The notes: generated by a model not told the origin, from the letters alone. 64,000 nucleotides of DNA from Haloechinothrix halophila YIM 93223 (GCF_000504245.1 NZ_KI632509.1:1301723-1365722), one strand, 5' to 3'; shown: positions 53,522-62,546, counted from the stretch's first letter. Program-made: numbers and translations.

Positions 53522-55116
53522 GATTGCTCCACCCTGTCGTAAGTTCGTGCGAGCGCGTCGCCGTCGTTGCCCCGCAATTGTCCTTTCGCGACCCGCTCCG
53601 ATGGTGTCGTGGGTAGTGAGTCCACAATCGCCCAAAATCGAGGCACCTTGAAATAGGCCAGTTTGGACGAACAGAACTCAGCTAGTTCATCCGGCTTCGG
53701 ATTCGCGTCCCCTGAGGGGACGACGAACGCCTTGATCTCTTCGCCCCGGACCTCATCTGGTACGGCGATGACGGCGGCGAGCGAGATGTCCGGATGCTGC
53801 TGCAGCGTGCGCTCCACCTCGTCGGCCGAGACGTTCTCGCCGCTGCGCCGAATCATGTCCTTTGTCCTGCCCACGTAGTACACCAGGCCGTGCTCGTCCA
53901 TGGTGGCAAGGTCACCAGTGTGGAACCAGCCGCCGCGAAACGCACGTTCTGTCGCATTGGGGTCGTCGTGGTAGCGCAGCATGAGGCCGGTGCCGCGCAG
54001 CGCCAGCTCACCGGTCTCGCCTCGTGGTAGCGGCAGGCCGCCCTCGCCGAGGATGACGGCTTCGCGGTCGCGGGTCGGCCTGCCGATGCAGCCCGATCCA
54101 ACGAGCGCGTCGTGATCAGCCTCGGACATCCTGATGTCCGCTCCGGTCTCGGTCATGCCGAACGCCTCGTACCATGGCACGCCCCACCGCTGTTCGAGCG
54201 CGGCATGCACGTCGCGGGGGATAGCCGAGGCATGGATCGCACGGACGTGATGCCGCCGGTCGTCTGGGTGTTCCGGTTGCCGCAGTAGCAACGTCGGCAT
54301 CAGACCGAGGCAGTAGAACCAGGTGACGTCGTACTCGCGCACCTTCTGCCAAAACGTCGACGGGTGGAACCGGTCGAGCACGACAAGCGTCGCGCCAGAC
54401 GCGAGTCCTAACGCGACATTCCATTGCGGATCGATGTAGTGGAACGGCTGCGCGGTGATGAGCGTGTCAGCGTCGCTAATGGCGGGAAAGTCGGTCACCA
54501 GCCCGCGGGCCAGCGTCACCCAGTACCGGTGGGGGAGCACGCAGCCCTTCGGCGCCCCTGTCGTGCCCGAGGTGTACTGGATGTTCACCGGCTGCTCCGG
54601 AACAGCGGTGCCGGCGTCCCCGCGGGCAGCGAGGCCGATGCCGGAGGTGGCGGTGCTCTCGGTGGTGCTTTCGTGCCAGGAGACGCCAGCTGCCGGACCG
54701 ACATCGTCCGGCGTCAGCACCCGCTCCAGCGCGGTCGCAGACCGAATGCGGGCGAGCAGGTCGGTGAACTCCGGTTCCACCACCGCTAGTCGCGCGCCGG
54801 AATGCGCGAGCACATGCCCGCCGTCGACCTCGCGATAGTTGGTATTGACCGGCACGATCGCTGCCCCGATGCGGGCGAGCGCCAGCCACAGCAGCGGGAA
54901 CTCTGGCCGGTTGCGCAGCATCACGGCGACCCGGTCACCAGCCGAGATGCCGTAGTCGGCCAGCGCTCCGGCGAGCCGTGCGCTCTGCCGCGCCACGTCA
55001 TCGAACGTCAGCGAGGTGCCGGTCTCGTCGAACACCCACGCCGTGCGGTCCGGCCATCGTGCCGCAGCCCGACTGACCAGCGAGGACAGGTCGTCGATCT
55101 CGGCGAGCGCCGTCAT
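53512..55116 (-). CDS. ANL-family acyl-CoA ligase (crotonobetaine/carnitine-CoA ligase-like)
   Basis: 534 residues. A3 YTSGTTGAPKGCVLPHR, A5 AFGMTETGADIRM, A7 WFHTGDLATMDEHGLVY, A8 GRTKDMIRRSGENVSADEVE, and a late PTTPSERVAKGQLR lysine. The active-site profile resembles crotonobetaine or medium-chain acid-CoA ligases more than FadD long-chain enzymes. Overlaps echA by ATGA and tetR by 10 bases, so one operon. Confidence 0.9.
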   Translation of the reverse strand: MTALAEIDDLSSLVSRAAARWPDRTAWVFDETGTSLTFDDVARQSARLAGALADYGISAGDRVAVMLRNRPEFPLLWLALARIGAAIVPVNTNYREVDGGHVLAHSGARLAVVEPEFTDLLARIRSATALERVLTPDDVGPAAGVSWHESTTESTATSGIGLAARGDAGTAVPEQPVNIQYTSGTTGAPKGCVLPHRYWVTLARGLVTDFPAISDADTLITAQPFHYIDPQWNVALGLASGATLVVLDRFHPSTFWQKVREYDVTWFYCLGLMPTLLLRQPEHPDDRRHHVRAIHASAIPRDVHAALEQRWGVPWYEAFGMTETGADIRMSEADHDALVGSGCIGRPTRDREAVILGEGGLPLPRGETGELALRGTGLMLRYHDDPNATERAFRGGWFHTGDLATMDEHGLVYYVGRTKDMIRRSGENVSADEVERTLQQHPDISLAAVIAVPDEVRGEEIKAFVVPSGDANPKPDELAEFCSSKLAYFKVPRFWAIVDSLPTTPSERVAKGQLRGNDGDALARTYDRVEQSWR

Positions 55117-55886
55117 GTGCCCTCCGTGCCCCGCTCGCGGAACCGCCCTGCCGACGCCGCGACGGCCGCGGTGTTCTCGGTGAACAGGGCGTGCGTGACT
55201 TCGAGTTCCAGAACGGACTCCAGTGAGGCGTCGATGCCTGAGTCCAGCGCGCGTTTGACCAGCGTGACCGCATAGGACGGTTTGCCAGCCAGCTCGCGGG
55301 CCATCTCGACGGCGGCATCCCGCGGTTCGCCGGCGACGACCCGATTGATCAGCCCCATCTCCAGCGCCCGCTTGGCACCGATGCGCTCCCCGAGTAGCAG
55401 TAGTTCCTTCGCCCGTACCGGCCCGACAAGCAACGGCAGCAGCCGGGACGCGCCGCCGGTGACGCTGAGTCCGAGTCCGGCCTCCGGGAACGCGAATACC
55501 GTGTCGTCCGCGGCGAGGATCAGGTCGCAGCCGAGCGCGAACTCCGCGCCCGCTCCGATCGCGTAGCCGTGCACCGCAGCGATTACCGGCTGTGGCAGGG
55601 CGCGCAACCGTCGCGTCACATGCTGAATTCGCTCCAATCTGCCGCGCGAATCACCGGTCGGTGCCGGTTCCTTGAGGTCGTGGCCAGCGCAGAAGGCCCT
55701 GCCGTTACCGGCCAACACGACGGCGCGCACGTCGTCTCGCGCCGCGATCTCGTCCAGTCGCGCGATCAGGTCGTCGACGAGCGCGGGCACCACCGCGTTG
55801 AGCCGGTGCGGCCGGTCGAGCGCGACCACGGCGACGCCGTCGTCGATGTCAATGGCGACCGTGCGCGCTGAGTCAGCAGACGTCAT
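55113..55886 (-). CDS. Enoyl-CoA hydratase/isomerase family protein
   Basis: 257 residues, crotonase fold. Oxyanion-hole residues in VVLAGNGRAFCAGHDLKEPA and HGYAIGAGAEFALGCDLILAADDTVFAFPEAGLGLSVTGGASRLLP, with the catalytic glutamate region in PEAGLG. Hydrates enoyl-CoA or isomerises acyl-CoA. Start at ATG 55886 rather than further upstream codons, which would run through the operator. Substrate of the operon unknown. Confidence 0.9.
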   Translation of the reverse strand: MTSADSARTVAIDIDDGVAVVALDRPHRLNAVVPALVDDLIARLDEIAARDDVRAVVLAGNGRAFCAGHDLKEPAPTGDSRGRLERIQHVTRRLRALPQPVIAAVHGYAIGAGAEFALGCDLILAADDTVFAFPEAGLGLSVTGGASRLLPLLVGPVRAKELLLLGERIGAKRALEMGLINRVVAGEPRDAAVEMARELAGKPSYAVTLVKRALDSGIDASLESVLELEVTHALFTENTAAVAASAGRFRERGTEGT

Positions 55887-55890
55887 GACT

Positions 55891-55932
55891 CCCAAGCCTA
55901 GACGATCGAACGATCGGTCGGCTAGGTTTGGG
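55891..55932. promoter_or_regulatory. Nested palindrome between echA and amidohydrolase
   Basis: Outer arms CCCAAGCCTAG (55891-55901) and CTAGGTTTGGG (55922-55932) match 10/11; inside is CGATCG-AA-CGATCG (55903-55916), a perfect 14-bp palindrome. This is the divergent promoter of the echA-ligase-tetR operon and the amidohydrolase, so the likely operator of the TetR at 52877. Confidence 0.55.
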
Positions 55933-55967
55933 TCGGTACCTACCAATGGCGATGTGGGGGTCGACGA

Positions 55968-57572
55968 ATGCGGGTGGACGCGGTCTACACCGGGGCACGG
56001 GTGCTGACCGGCGAGGACTTCCGGCCTGCCGACGCACTGGCCGTGCACGGCGGCAGGATCATCGCGCTGGGCGACGCGGCGCGCGAGCTCAGCGCGGCAC
56101 GAACCATCGATCTCGCCGGTGCCACCGTCGTGCCGGGCTTCCACGACGCGCACAACCACATGGCCTGGTATGGCACGGGCCTCGACGAACTAGACGTCAG
56201 CGACGCTCGTTGCGCGAGCCTCGACGACGTCTACGCCGCCGTCGCCGCGCGCGCCGCCGAGCTGCCGGCAGGCAGCTGGATCGTCGGGCGCGGCTACGAC
56301 CAGACCAAGCTCGGCAAGCACCCCGACCGGCACGGCCTCGATCGGGCCGCACCACGGCACCACGTGAAGCTCAAGCACACCACCGGTCACATGTGCGTCG
56401 TGAACTCGCTGGTGCTGAACCAGCTCGACCTCGCGAACGTGCCCGCGGGCGGCGACGTCGTCGCGGAGGGCGGCGAACCGACCGGTCTGTTGCGAGAGCA
56501 GGCGCAACGGCTGCTCGATCCGCTGCTGTACCCGGTGCCACTGGCCGACGTCGAACGCGGCATCGACCGCGCTGGTCAGCAGTACCTCACCGAGGGCATC
56601 ACCAGCGTGCAGGAAGCGGGCATCGGCAGCGGACTCGTCGGCAACACGCCCATCGAGCTGGCCGCGTACCAGCGCGCTCGTGATGCTGGCACGCTGCGGG
56701 TGCGCACCGCGCTGATGGTCGCCGCCGACTCGCTGCATCCGCTGGAACACGGCGACGGCGACGACGTCGATTTCGGCCTCGACCTGGGTCTGCGCACCGG
56801 GTTCGGCGACGACTGGTTGCGGATCGGGCCGATGAAGCTGTTCTCCGACGGTTCCCTCGTGGGGCGTACCTGCGCGATGCACCAGCCGTTCGCGGGCGAG
56901 ACGGATAACGTCGGGTACTTCCAGACGGCGGAGGACGACATCGGTGAGATCATCCGGCGCGCGCATCGGTCCGGCTGGCAGATCGCCACGCACGCCATCG
57001 GTGACCGCGCGATCTCCGTGGTGCTGGACGCCTACGCCGCCGCGCTCGCCGAGTACCCGCGCGCCGACCATCGACACCGGATTGAGCACTGCGCCGTCAT
57101 CGACCAGCCTGACCTGCGGCGGGTGGCCGCGCTTGGCGTCATCCCTGTGCCGCAGGGCCGGTTCGTCAACGAGATCGGCGAGGGCATGCGGGCCGCGCTC
57201 GGGCCGGAGCGTGAGGCCTGGTGCTACCGGCAGCGCGGCTTCCTCGACGCGGGCTGCGTCGTGCCAGGCAGTTCCGACCGGCCGGTGGTCAACGGCGCGC
57301 CGCTGCTAGGCATGGCGGACATGGTGCATCGCCGTACCCCGACCGGGCATGTGCTCGCGCCGGACGAGCGCGTCAGCGCGCGTGAGGCCCTGCGTGCCTA
57401 TACCTACGGCTCGGCGTACGCGGGCCGCGTCGAGCGCGACCTCGGCACGCTCGACGTCGGGAAGCGCGCCGACTTCGTCGCGCTGTCCGCCGATCCCACC
57501 GATGCCGATGCGCTGGGCGAGATCCGCGTGCTCGCCACCGCGATCGATGGTGCGATTGTCTATGAGAGCTGA
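55968..57572 (+). CDS. Metal-dependent amidohydrolase (YtcJ-like)
   Basis: 534 residues, amidohydrolase superfamily. Motifs: N-terminal DAVYTGARVLTGEDFRPADALAVHGGRI, the HxH metal site GFHDAHNHMAW, the central GPMKLFSDGSLVGRT and IATHAIGDRAISVVLD, HRIEHCAVIDQPD, GSDRPVV (SDRP) and DVGKRADFVALSADP near the end. Substrate unknown; YtcJ homologues may act on formamides or imidazolones. Divergent from an acyl-CoA operon and followed by a GNAT gene after 13 bases. Confidence 0.88.
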   Translation: MRVDAVYTGARVLTGEDFRPADALAVHGGRIIALGDAARELSAARTIDLAGATVVPGFHDAHNHMAWYGTGLDELDVSDARCASLDDVYAAVAARAAELPAGSWIVGRGYDQTKLGKHPDRHGLDRAAPRHHVKLKHTTGHMCVVNSLVLNQLDLANVPAGGDVVAEGGEPTGLLREQAQRLLDPLLYPVPLADVERGIDRAGQQYLTEGITSVQEAGIGSGLVGNTPIELAAYQRARDAGTLRVRTALMVAADSLHPLEHGDGDDVDFGLDLGLRTGFGDDWLRIGPMKLFSDGSLVGRTCAMHQPFAGETDNVGYFQTAEDDIGEIIRRAHRSGWQIATHAIGDRAISVVLDAYAAALAEYPRADHRHRIEHCAVIDQPDLRRVAALGVIPVPQGRFVNEIGEGMRAALGPEREAWCYRQRGFLDAGCVVPGSSDRPVVNGAPLLGMADMVHRRTPTGHVLAPDERVSAREALRAYTYGSAYAGRVERDLGTLDVGKRADFVALSADPTDADALGEIRVLATAIDGAIVYES

Positions 57573-57585
57573 GCGAGGGAGGGCC

Positions 57586-58026
57586 ATGCCAGTACGGGAC
57601 GCGACACGCGCTGACGTCGATGAGATCTGCTCGCTCATCGAGGAGCACGCCGCTTATGAGGACAAGCACGACCTGCGGCTGGATCGTGCGGGGATGACCG
57701 AGCACCTGTTCGGGGCCGCCCCGAAGGCATGGGTGCTCATCGCCTATCCGGATGATGACCCAGGCGCGGTGGCCGGTTTCGCGTTCTGCTGGTCGACGTT
57801 GTCGACGTGGGAGGGTAAGCCCGGTATCTGGATGGACGACCTGTTTGTCCGGCCCGCTTATCGACGTCAAGGCCTCGCCGCCGAACTGATGGCCGCGTTG
57901 CGCAAGCGCACCGACGGCAGGGTCGAGTGGGAGATGCGCGAGGGCAACGACAAGGCGACGGCGTTCTACGCGCAGCTCGGCGCGGTGCCGGTCACCGGCT
58001 GGGTGCAGTACCGCTGGCAGCTCTGA
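57586..58026 (+). CDS. GNAT-family N-acetyltransferase
   Basis: 146 residues. Acetyl-CoA pyrophosphate loop WMDDLFVRPAYRRQGLAAELMAAL (R/Q-x-x-G-x-A), plus WEMREGNDKATAFYAQLGAVPV, the usual C-terminal motif. An eukaryote-like spermidine/thialysine acetyltransferase pattern is suggested by YEDKHDLRL. ATG 57586 follows GGAGGG; ATG 57562 overlapping the amidohydrolase stop is possible. Function with the amidohydrolase not known. Confidence 0.87.
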   Translation: MPVRDATRADVDEICSLIEEHAAYEDKHDLRLDRAGMTEHLFGAAPKAWVLIAYPDDDPGAVAGFAFCWSTLSTWEGKPGIWMDDLFVRPAYRRQGLAAELMAALRKRTDGRVEWEMREGNDKATAFYAQLGAVPVTGWVQYRWQL

Positions 58027-58068
58027 CGGCGGAGTTGACGGCAGCACATCACCCGGTGAACGGGCCCG

Positions 58069-58074
58069 TATCGT
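58069..58074 (+). promoter_or_regulatory. -10 element (TATCGT) of a leaderless promoter
   Basis: TATCGT ends six bases before the ATG at 58081. Confidence 0.4.
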
Positions 58075-58080
58075 AGGGGT

Positions 58081-58752
58081 ATGCCTGATCGGTTGCAGCG
58101 ACGTTCGGCCTCGATCGAGGACTACGTCCGGGTCATCTACGGCCTCGCCGAGCGTGGGGACGAGGTCACCAACACCACGCTGGCCTCGCGGCTCGAGGTC
58201 AGCCCGTCCTCGGCGTCGGGCATGGTGACCAAGCTCTCGCAGCAAGGGCTCGTCGCGCACGTCCCGTACAAGGGGATCGGCCTGACCCCGGAAGGCATGA
58301 AGCTGGCCCGATCCGTGCTGCGCAGGCATCGCTTGATCGAGTCATATCTGGTCTCCGAGCTGGGCTACACCTGGGACGAGGTGCACGCCGAGGCCGACGC
58401 GCTCGAACACGCCGTCTCTGACCTGCTGATCAACCGGATCGCGGCGAAGCTCGGCAACCCGCTACGCGACCCGCACGGCGACCCGATCCCGTCCGCGGAC
58501 GGCAGTGTCGAGGAGTTGCCCACCCGCATCCTCGACGAGCTGGAACCCGGCGCCGTCGGTGAGATCGTGCGGGTCTGGGACACCGATCCTGACCTGCTGC
58601 GCTACCTCGCTGACCGGCAGATCGGCCTCGGTGAACGCATCGAGGTCGTCGAGCGGCAGCCGTTCGGCGGGCCGCTGGTCGTCAAGGTCGGCACGGACAC
58701 CCACGCGCTCGGTAAGGAGATCGCGCAAGCGCTCTCGGTGGCGTTGCTGTAG
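58081..58752 (+). CDS. DtxR-family metal-dependent regulator (MntR/SirR type)
   Basis: 223 residues. N-terminal winged helix (IEDYVRVIYGLAERGDEVTNTTLASRLEVSPSSASGMVTKLSQQGLV), then the dimerisation/metal domain with LVSELGYTWDEVHAEADALEHAVSDLLINRIAAKLGNPLRDPHGDPIP, and a C-terminal SH3-like part. The VHAEADALEHAVSD block resembles Rv2788 (SirR), a manganese-type regulator, more than IdeR. It may sense Mn(II) or Fe(II). A HAD gene follows nine bases after the stop. Confidence 0.88.
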   Translation: MPDRLQRRSASIEDYVRVIYGLAERGDEVTNTTLASRLEVSPSSASGMVTKLSQQGLVAHVPYKGIGLTPEGMKLARSVLRRHRLIESYLVSELGYTWDEVHAEADALEHAVSDLLINRIAAKLGNPLRDPHGDPIPSADGSVEELPTRILDELEPGAVGEIVRVWDTDPDLLRYLADRQIGLGERIEVVERQPFGGPLVVKVGTDTHALGKEIAQALSVALL

Positions 58753-58761
58753 GAGTCCGCG

Positions 58762-59532
58762 ATGCGTGGCGTGCTGATCGACATCGACGGGGTGCTCACG
58801 GTTTCGTGGCGGCCACTGCCCGGTGCGGTTGACGCGCTGGCCTGGCTGCGTCGCACTGGCCATCCGCTGAAGCTGGTCACCAACACCACGTCACGCTCCC
58901 GTCGTTGGATCGCGGACACGCTGGCCGACGCTGGGTTCGACGTCGGCATTGACGACGTCGTTACCGCGCCGGTCGCCACCGCGGCTTACGTCGCGGAGCA
59001 CTTCGCCGGTGCGCGGTGCCTTGTGCTGAACAGCGGCGACATCGGCGAGGACCTGGCCGGGCTCGATGTCGTGACGGACGGCACGCCGGACGTCGTCCTG
59101 GTCGGCGGGGCTGGCCCCGAGTTCTCCTACGACGCGCTCAACACGGCGTTCCGGCACGTGCAGCGTGGCGCGCGGCTGGTGGCGATGCAGCGCAACCTGT
59201 TCTGGCGCACCGACTCTGGCCTTCAGCTCGATACAGGGGCGTTCCTCGCCGGACTGGAGCGGGCCGCCAAGGTGGAGGCCGACGTCGTCGGCAAACCGGC
59301 GGCCAGCTTCTTCGCCAGCGCGTTGCGGCTGATCGACGTCGCGGCGGAGGACGCGATGATGGTCGGCGACGACATCGAGTCCGACGTCCTCGCGGCGCAG
59401 CGAGCGGGGCTGACCGGGGTGCTTGTCAAGACAGGCAAGTACCTGCCGGAGACGCATGCGCGGGCCGACGGTACCCCGGACCACGTGATCGACTCGTTCG
59501 CCGATCTGCCCGACCTGCTGCGCGGCGGTTGA
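58762..59532 (+). CDS. HAD-IIA family hydrolase
   Basis: 256 residues. Motif I MRGVLIDIDGVLTVSW, motif II LVTNTTSRSRR (N/T), the GKPAASFF lysine, and motif III DAMMVGDDIESDVLAA. The IIA cap contains VVLVGGAGPEFSYDALNTAFRHVQRGARLVAMQRN. NagD or phosphoglycolate-type phosphatases are nearest; substrate unknown. Nine bases after the MntR-type gene, so probably co-transcribed. Confidence 0.9.
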   Translation: MRGVLIDIDGVLTVSWRPLPGAVDALAWLRRTGHPLKLVTNTTSRSRRWIADTLADAGFDVGIDDVVTAPVATAAYVAEHFAGARCLVLNSGDIGEDLAGLDVVTDGTPDVVLVGGAGPEFSYDALNTAFRHVQRGARLVAMQRNLFWRTDSGLQLDTGAFLAGLERAAKVEADVVGKPAASFFASALRLIDVAAEDAMMVGDDIESDVLAAQRAGLTGVLVKTGKYLPETHARADGTPDHVIDSFADLPDLLRGG

Positions 59533-59533
59533 C

Positions 59534-60133
59534 TCAGTCCTCGTCGCGGCCTTCAAGCAGCAGCCGCACCGACAGCTCAAGCCGGTGCTGGACGTCGGTG
59601 GCCGATGCGCGCCGAGTCACCCATGCCACCAGGTTCGCCATCCAGACGTCGGCGATCATGTGGAAGATGACGCTGTCCCGCTCGGTGGGCACCTCTTTGC
59701 CCATCGCACGGGCGAACATGCTCTCCATCAGCTTGCCGACCTGCTCGACCTCGGCGGCGGCCGTGGTGTCGGCGAACATGAACGCGCGCACCATCGCCTC
59801 GGTCAGATGCGGGTCGCGCTGCATCATCCTGGTGTTGCGCCCCAGCACGAACAACAGCCGATCGGTTGGCGTGTCGCCGGGGATCTTGGTGCGGTCGAGC
59901 TTCTCACTCGCCCGCTGGAATTCCCGCGACAGGCCTGCGACAAGCAGGTGCACTTTGGACGGGAAGTACCGGTACAGCGTGCCGAGCGCGACGTCGGCCT
60001 TGTCCGCGACCGCGCGCATCTGCACCGCGTCGTAGCCGCCTTTCGCCGCCAGCGCGAGCGTGGCGTCGATGATCCGCTTGCGCCGTTCGCGCTGTGCCGC
60101 CGATCCAAGCTCCTCGCTCGACGTCGTGGCCAT
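59534..60133 (-). CDS. kstR: KstR, TetR-family repressor of sterol catabolism
   Basis: 199 residues from ATG 60133 (MATTSSEELGSAAQRERRKRI), which aligns with mycobacterial KstR (Rv3574). Helix-turn-helix GGYDAVQMRAVADKADVALGTLYRYFPSKVHLLVAGL; ligand domain has RNTRMMQRDPHLTEAMVRAFMFADTTAAAEVEQV and VWMANLVAWVTRRASATDV. KstR is derepressed by sterol-CoA thioesters. In-frame codons to 60268 would place the start adjacent to its own operator and are unlikely. A KstR box lies between it and the divergent fadE34. Confidence 0.93.
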   Translation of the reverse strand: MATTSSEELGSAAQRERRKRIIDATLALAAKGGYDAVQMRAVADKADVALGTLYRYFPSKVHLLVAGLSREFQRASEKLDRTKIPGDTPTDRLLFVLGRNTRMMQRDPHLTEAMVRAFMFADTTAAAEVEQVGKLMESMFARAMGKEVPTERDSVIFHMIADVWMANLVAWVTRRASATDVQHRLELSVRLLLEGRDED

Positions 60134-60273
60134 TCCGGTGCTGTTGCTCGTCGCTTGTGGCGGCATGGGTGGCATCCGCTGGCTCCCCGTTGGTCGGAAC
60201 CTGTTGCAGGTTGTCGGAGGTAGCTTACCTGAGCCCCCCGTCTCCGCATGTGGCGCGGTAGTCGACACATATA

Positions 60274-60287
60274 TAGAACACGTTCTA
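60274..60287. promoter_or_regulatory. KstR box 1 (kstR/fadE34 divergent promoter)
   Basis: TAGAACACGTTCTA fits the KstR consensus TNNAACNNGTTNNA and is a near-perfect palindrome, between kstR (minus) and fadE34 (plus). This implies autoregulation and repression of the dehydrogenase. Confidence 0.88.
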
Positions 60288-60321
60288 CTCTTGAGTGGTC
60301 GACATTGCCGAGGAGGAACCC

Positions 60322-62463
60322 GTGCCGATCGCCATCACCGACACCCAGCGTGCGCTCGCCGACTCGATCCGGGACTGGGCCGAGCGGGCCGGATCCGTGG
60401 CCGCCGCGCGCGACGGCGCTCCCGAGCGGACCTGGGCCGGGCTGGCCGACATCGGGCTGTTCGGCATCGCGGTCCCCGACGAGCTCGGTGGGGCCGGTGC
60501 CAGCATCGCCGACGCCGCGGCCGGGCTGGAGGCCGCAGCCGAGGCGCTGGTGCCCGGCCCGGTGCTGTCCACGATGCTCGCCGCGGTGCTGCTCGGCCGT
60601 CACGCGGACGCCGCCGTGGCCAAGGAGGTCGTCCCCGGCCTGGTCGCGGGGACGTCTCGGGCGGCGGTCGCGCTGGAACCCGGCACGGTCACTGGCACCG
60701 CGACGCCCGACGGAGTCCGGCTGTCCGGCGACGCGGGCCTGCTACCCGGTGCCGATACCGACGCCGTGTTGCTGCTGTCCGCCGACGTCGACGGCGAGCA
60801 GCGGTGGTGCGTCGTCTCGCCCGGTCTCGCGCGGGTCGAACGCCTTGAGTCGCTCGACCTGAGCCGGGATGTCGCCCGCGTCCACCTGGACGACGTCGTC
60901 CTGCCGCCGACCGCGCTGCTGCCGGGCACGCAGGACGTCAGGGAGGTGGCGGCCACCTTCGCCGCGGCGGAGGCGTCCGGGGTCGCGGCGTGGTGCCTGC
61001 GGACCGCGAGTGAGTACGCCGGCGTTCGGGAGCAGTTCGGCGTCAAGATCGGCACGTTCCAGGCGGTCAAGCAGTTGTGCGCCACCGCGCTGTGCCGGGC
61101 GGAACAGGCCGCCGCGCTCGCCTGGGATGCCGCGCGCGCCGCCGACGACGACCCGGACCAGCAAGCCTTCGCGGCCGCGGTAGCGGCGGCGGGTGCCCTT
61201 GATGCCGCCGTGGACAACGCCAAGGACTGCATCCAGACGCTCGGTGGCATCGGCTTCACCTGGGAACACGACGCCCATCTCTACCTGCGGCGCGCCGTCG
61301 CGCTGCGGCAATGGCTCGGCGGCAGCGCGGCCTGGCGGCGTCGTGCCGCCCGGCTCGCGCTCGACGGCACTCGCCGGGAGCTGGCCATCGACCTGCGCGA
61401 ACACGGCCCGGACGCTGCCGAAGCCGAGCGGGTGCGGGCCGACATCGCAGAGATCGCCGCCGCACCGGCCGAGCATCGCAGGGGGATGCTCGCCGAGACC
61501 GGCTACCTGATGCCGCATTGGCCGAAGCCGTACGGGCTCGACGCGTCGCCCGCGCTGCAACTCGCCATCGACGCCGAGCTGGACCGGGCCGGGATCGAGC
61601 GCCCTGACCTGGTCATCGGCGGGTGGGCCACGGCGACCATTCTGCGGCACGGCACCGACGACCAGCGCGATCGCTTCCTGCTGCCGACGTTGCGGGGCGA
61701 GCTGAGCTGGTGCCAGCTGTTCAGCGAGCCGGAGGCGGGCTCCGACCTGGCCTCGCTGCGCACCGTCGCGGAGCGCACCGACGGTGGCTGGTTGCTGACC
61801 GGGCAGAAGGTGTGGACGTCGCTGGCGCGGGAGGCCGACTGGGCGATCTGTCTCGCCCGCACCGACAAGGACGTGCCCAAGCACAAGGGCATTACGTACT
61901 TCCTGGTCGACATGACCTCGCCCGGCATAGAAACCCGCCCGCTGGCCGAGATCACCGGCGAGGAGCGGTTCAACGAGGTGTTCCTGACCAGCGTGTTCGT
62001 GCCGGATGCCAACGTAGTGGGTGACCAGGGCGACGGCTGGCGGCTCGCACGTACCACGCTGGCCAACGAGCGTGTCGCGATGAGCGACTCGTCGCTTGGC
62101 GAGAGCCTTGAGCGGTTGCTCAAGCTCGTACCCGAGGACGCCGACCTCGCCGAGATTGGCCGGTTGCTTGTGGACGGCGCGGCGTGCGCTGTGCTCGACC
62201 TGCGTTCGGTGCTCAACCAGCTCGCCGCGCAAGGGCAGGGCGCGGAGTCGAGCGTGCGCAAGTTGATCGGCGTGCGGCATCGTCAAGACGTCGCCGAGGT
62301 GGCGCTGGATCTGTTGGGGCCTGCCGGCGTGGCCGATGCGGCGGCGACCCACGACGTCCAGCACGAGTTCCTGCTCAGCCGGTGTCTGAGCATCGCGGGC
62401 GGGACGACGGAGGTGCTGCGCAACGTCGCCGCGGAGCGGATCCTCGGGCTGCCTCGGGGGTGA
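60322..62463 (+). CDS. fadE34: Acyl-CoA dehydrogenase of sterol side-chain degradation (FadE34/ChsE3-like)
   Basis: 713 residues, about twice the normal acyl-CoA dehydrogenase. Two fused domains: residues 1-330 (GLADIGLFGIAVPDELGGAGAS, then QTLGGIGFTWEHDAHLYLRRA), and 340-713 with the second catalytic-type block (LFSEPEAGSDLASLRTVAERTDGGWLLTGQKVWTS, SIAGGTTEVLRNVAAERILG). Length and architecture equal Rv3573c FadE34, which works on C5 cholesterol side-chain intermediates and lies next to kstR there too. GTG 60322 follows GAGGAGGAA. Transcription from the box at 60274. Confidence 0.9.
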   Translation: MPIAITDTQRALADSIRDWAERAGSVAAARDGAPERTWAGLADIGLFGIAVPDELGGAGASIADAAAGLEAAAEALVPGPVLSTMLAAVLLGRHADAAVAKEVVPGLVAGTSRAAVALEPGTVTGTATPDGVRLSGDAGLLPGADTDAVLLLSADVDGEQRWCVVSPGLARVERLESLDLSRDVARVHLDDVVLPPTALLPGTQDVREVAATFAAAEASGVAAWCLRTASEYAGVREQFGVKIGTFQAVKQLCATALCRAEQAAALAWDAARAADDDPDQQAFAAAVAAAGALDAAVDNAKDCIQTLGGIGFTWEHDAHLYLRRAVALRQWLGGSAAWRRRAARLALDGTRRELAIDLREHGPDAAEAERVRADIAEIAAAPAEHRRGMLAETGYLMPHWPKPYGLDASPALQLAIDAELDRAGIERPDLVIGGWATATILRHGTDDQRDRFLLPTLRGELSWCQLFSEPEAGSDLASLRTVAERTDGGWLLTGQKVWTSLAREADWAICLARTDKDVPKHKGITYFLVDMTSPGIETRPLAEITGEERFNEVFLTSVFVPDANVVGDQGDGWRLARTTLANERVAMSDSSLGESLERLLKLVPEDADLAEIGRLLVDGAACAVLDLRSVLNQLAAQGQGAESSVRKLIGVRHRQDVAEVALDLLGPAGVADAAATHDVQHEFLLSRCLSIAGGTTEVLRNVAAERILGLPRG

Positions 62464-62499
62464 GTCGCGGACGGCCGCGTTTTCGGCTTTGATCGTCAC

Positions 62500-62533
62500 G
62501 TCACAAAAGTAGAACATGTTCTAGTTTTGTGAC
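62500..62533. promoter_or_regulatory. 34-bp extended palindrome containing KstR box 2
   Basis: The KstR core TAGAACATGTTCTA (62510-62523) is flanked by GTCACAAAA on the left and TTTTGTGAC on the right, perfect complements, so a 34-bp palindrome exists with one mismatched pair (62509/62524, G/G). It overlaps the -35 of the WS/DGAT promoter. The outer nine-base arms are not part of the KstR consensus. Confidence 0.85.
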
Positions 62534-62539
62534 TATAAT
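62534..62539 (+). promoter_or_regulatory. -10 element TATAAT of WS/DGAT, leaderless
   Basis: A consensus TATAAT immediately after the palindrome and seven bases before ATG 62547, so the mRNA is expected to begin at the start codon. Confidence 0.7.
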
Positions 62540-62546
62540 CGCTGGT

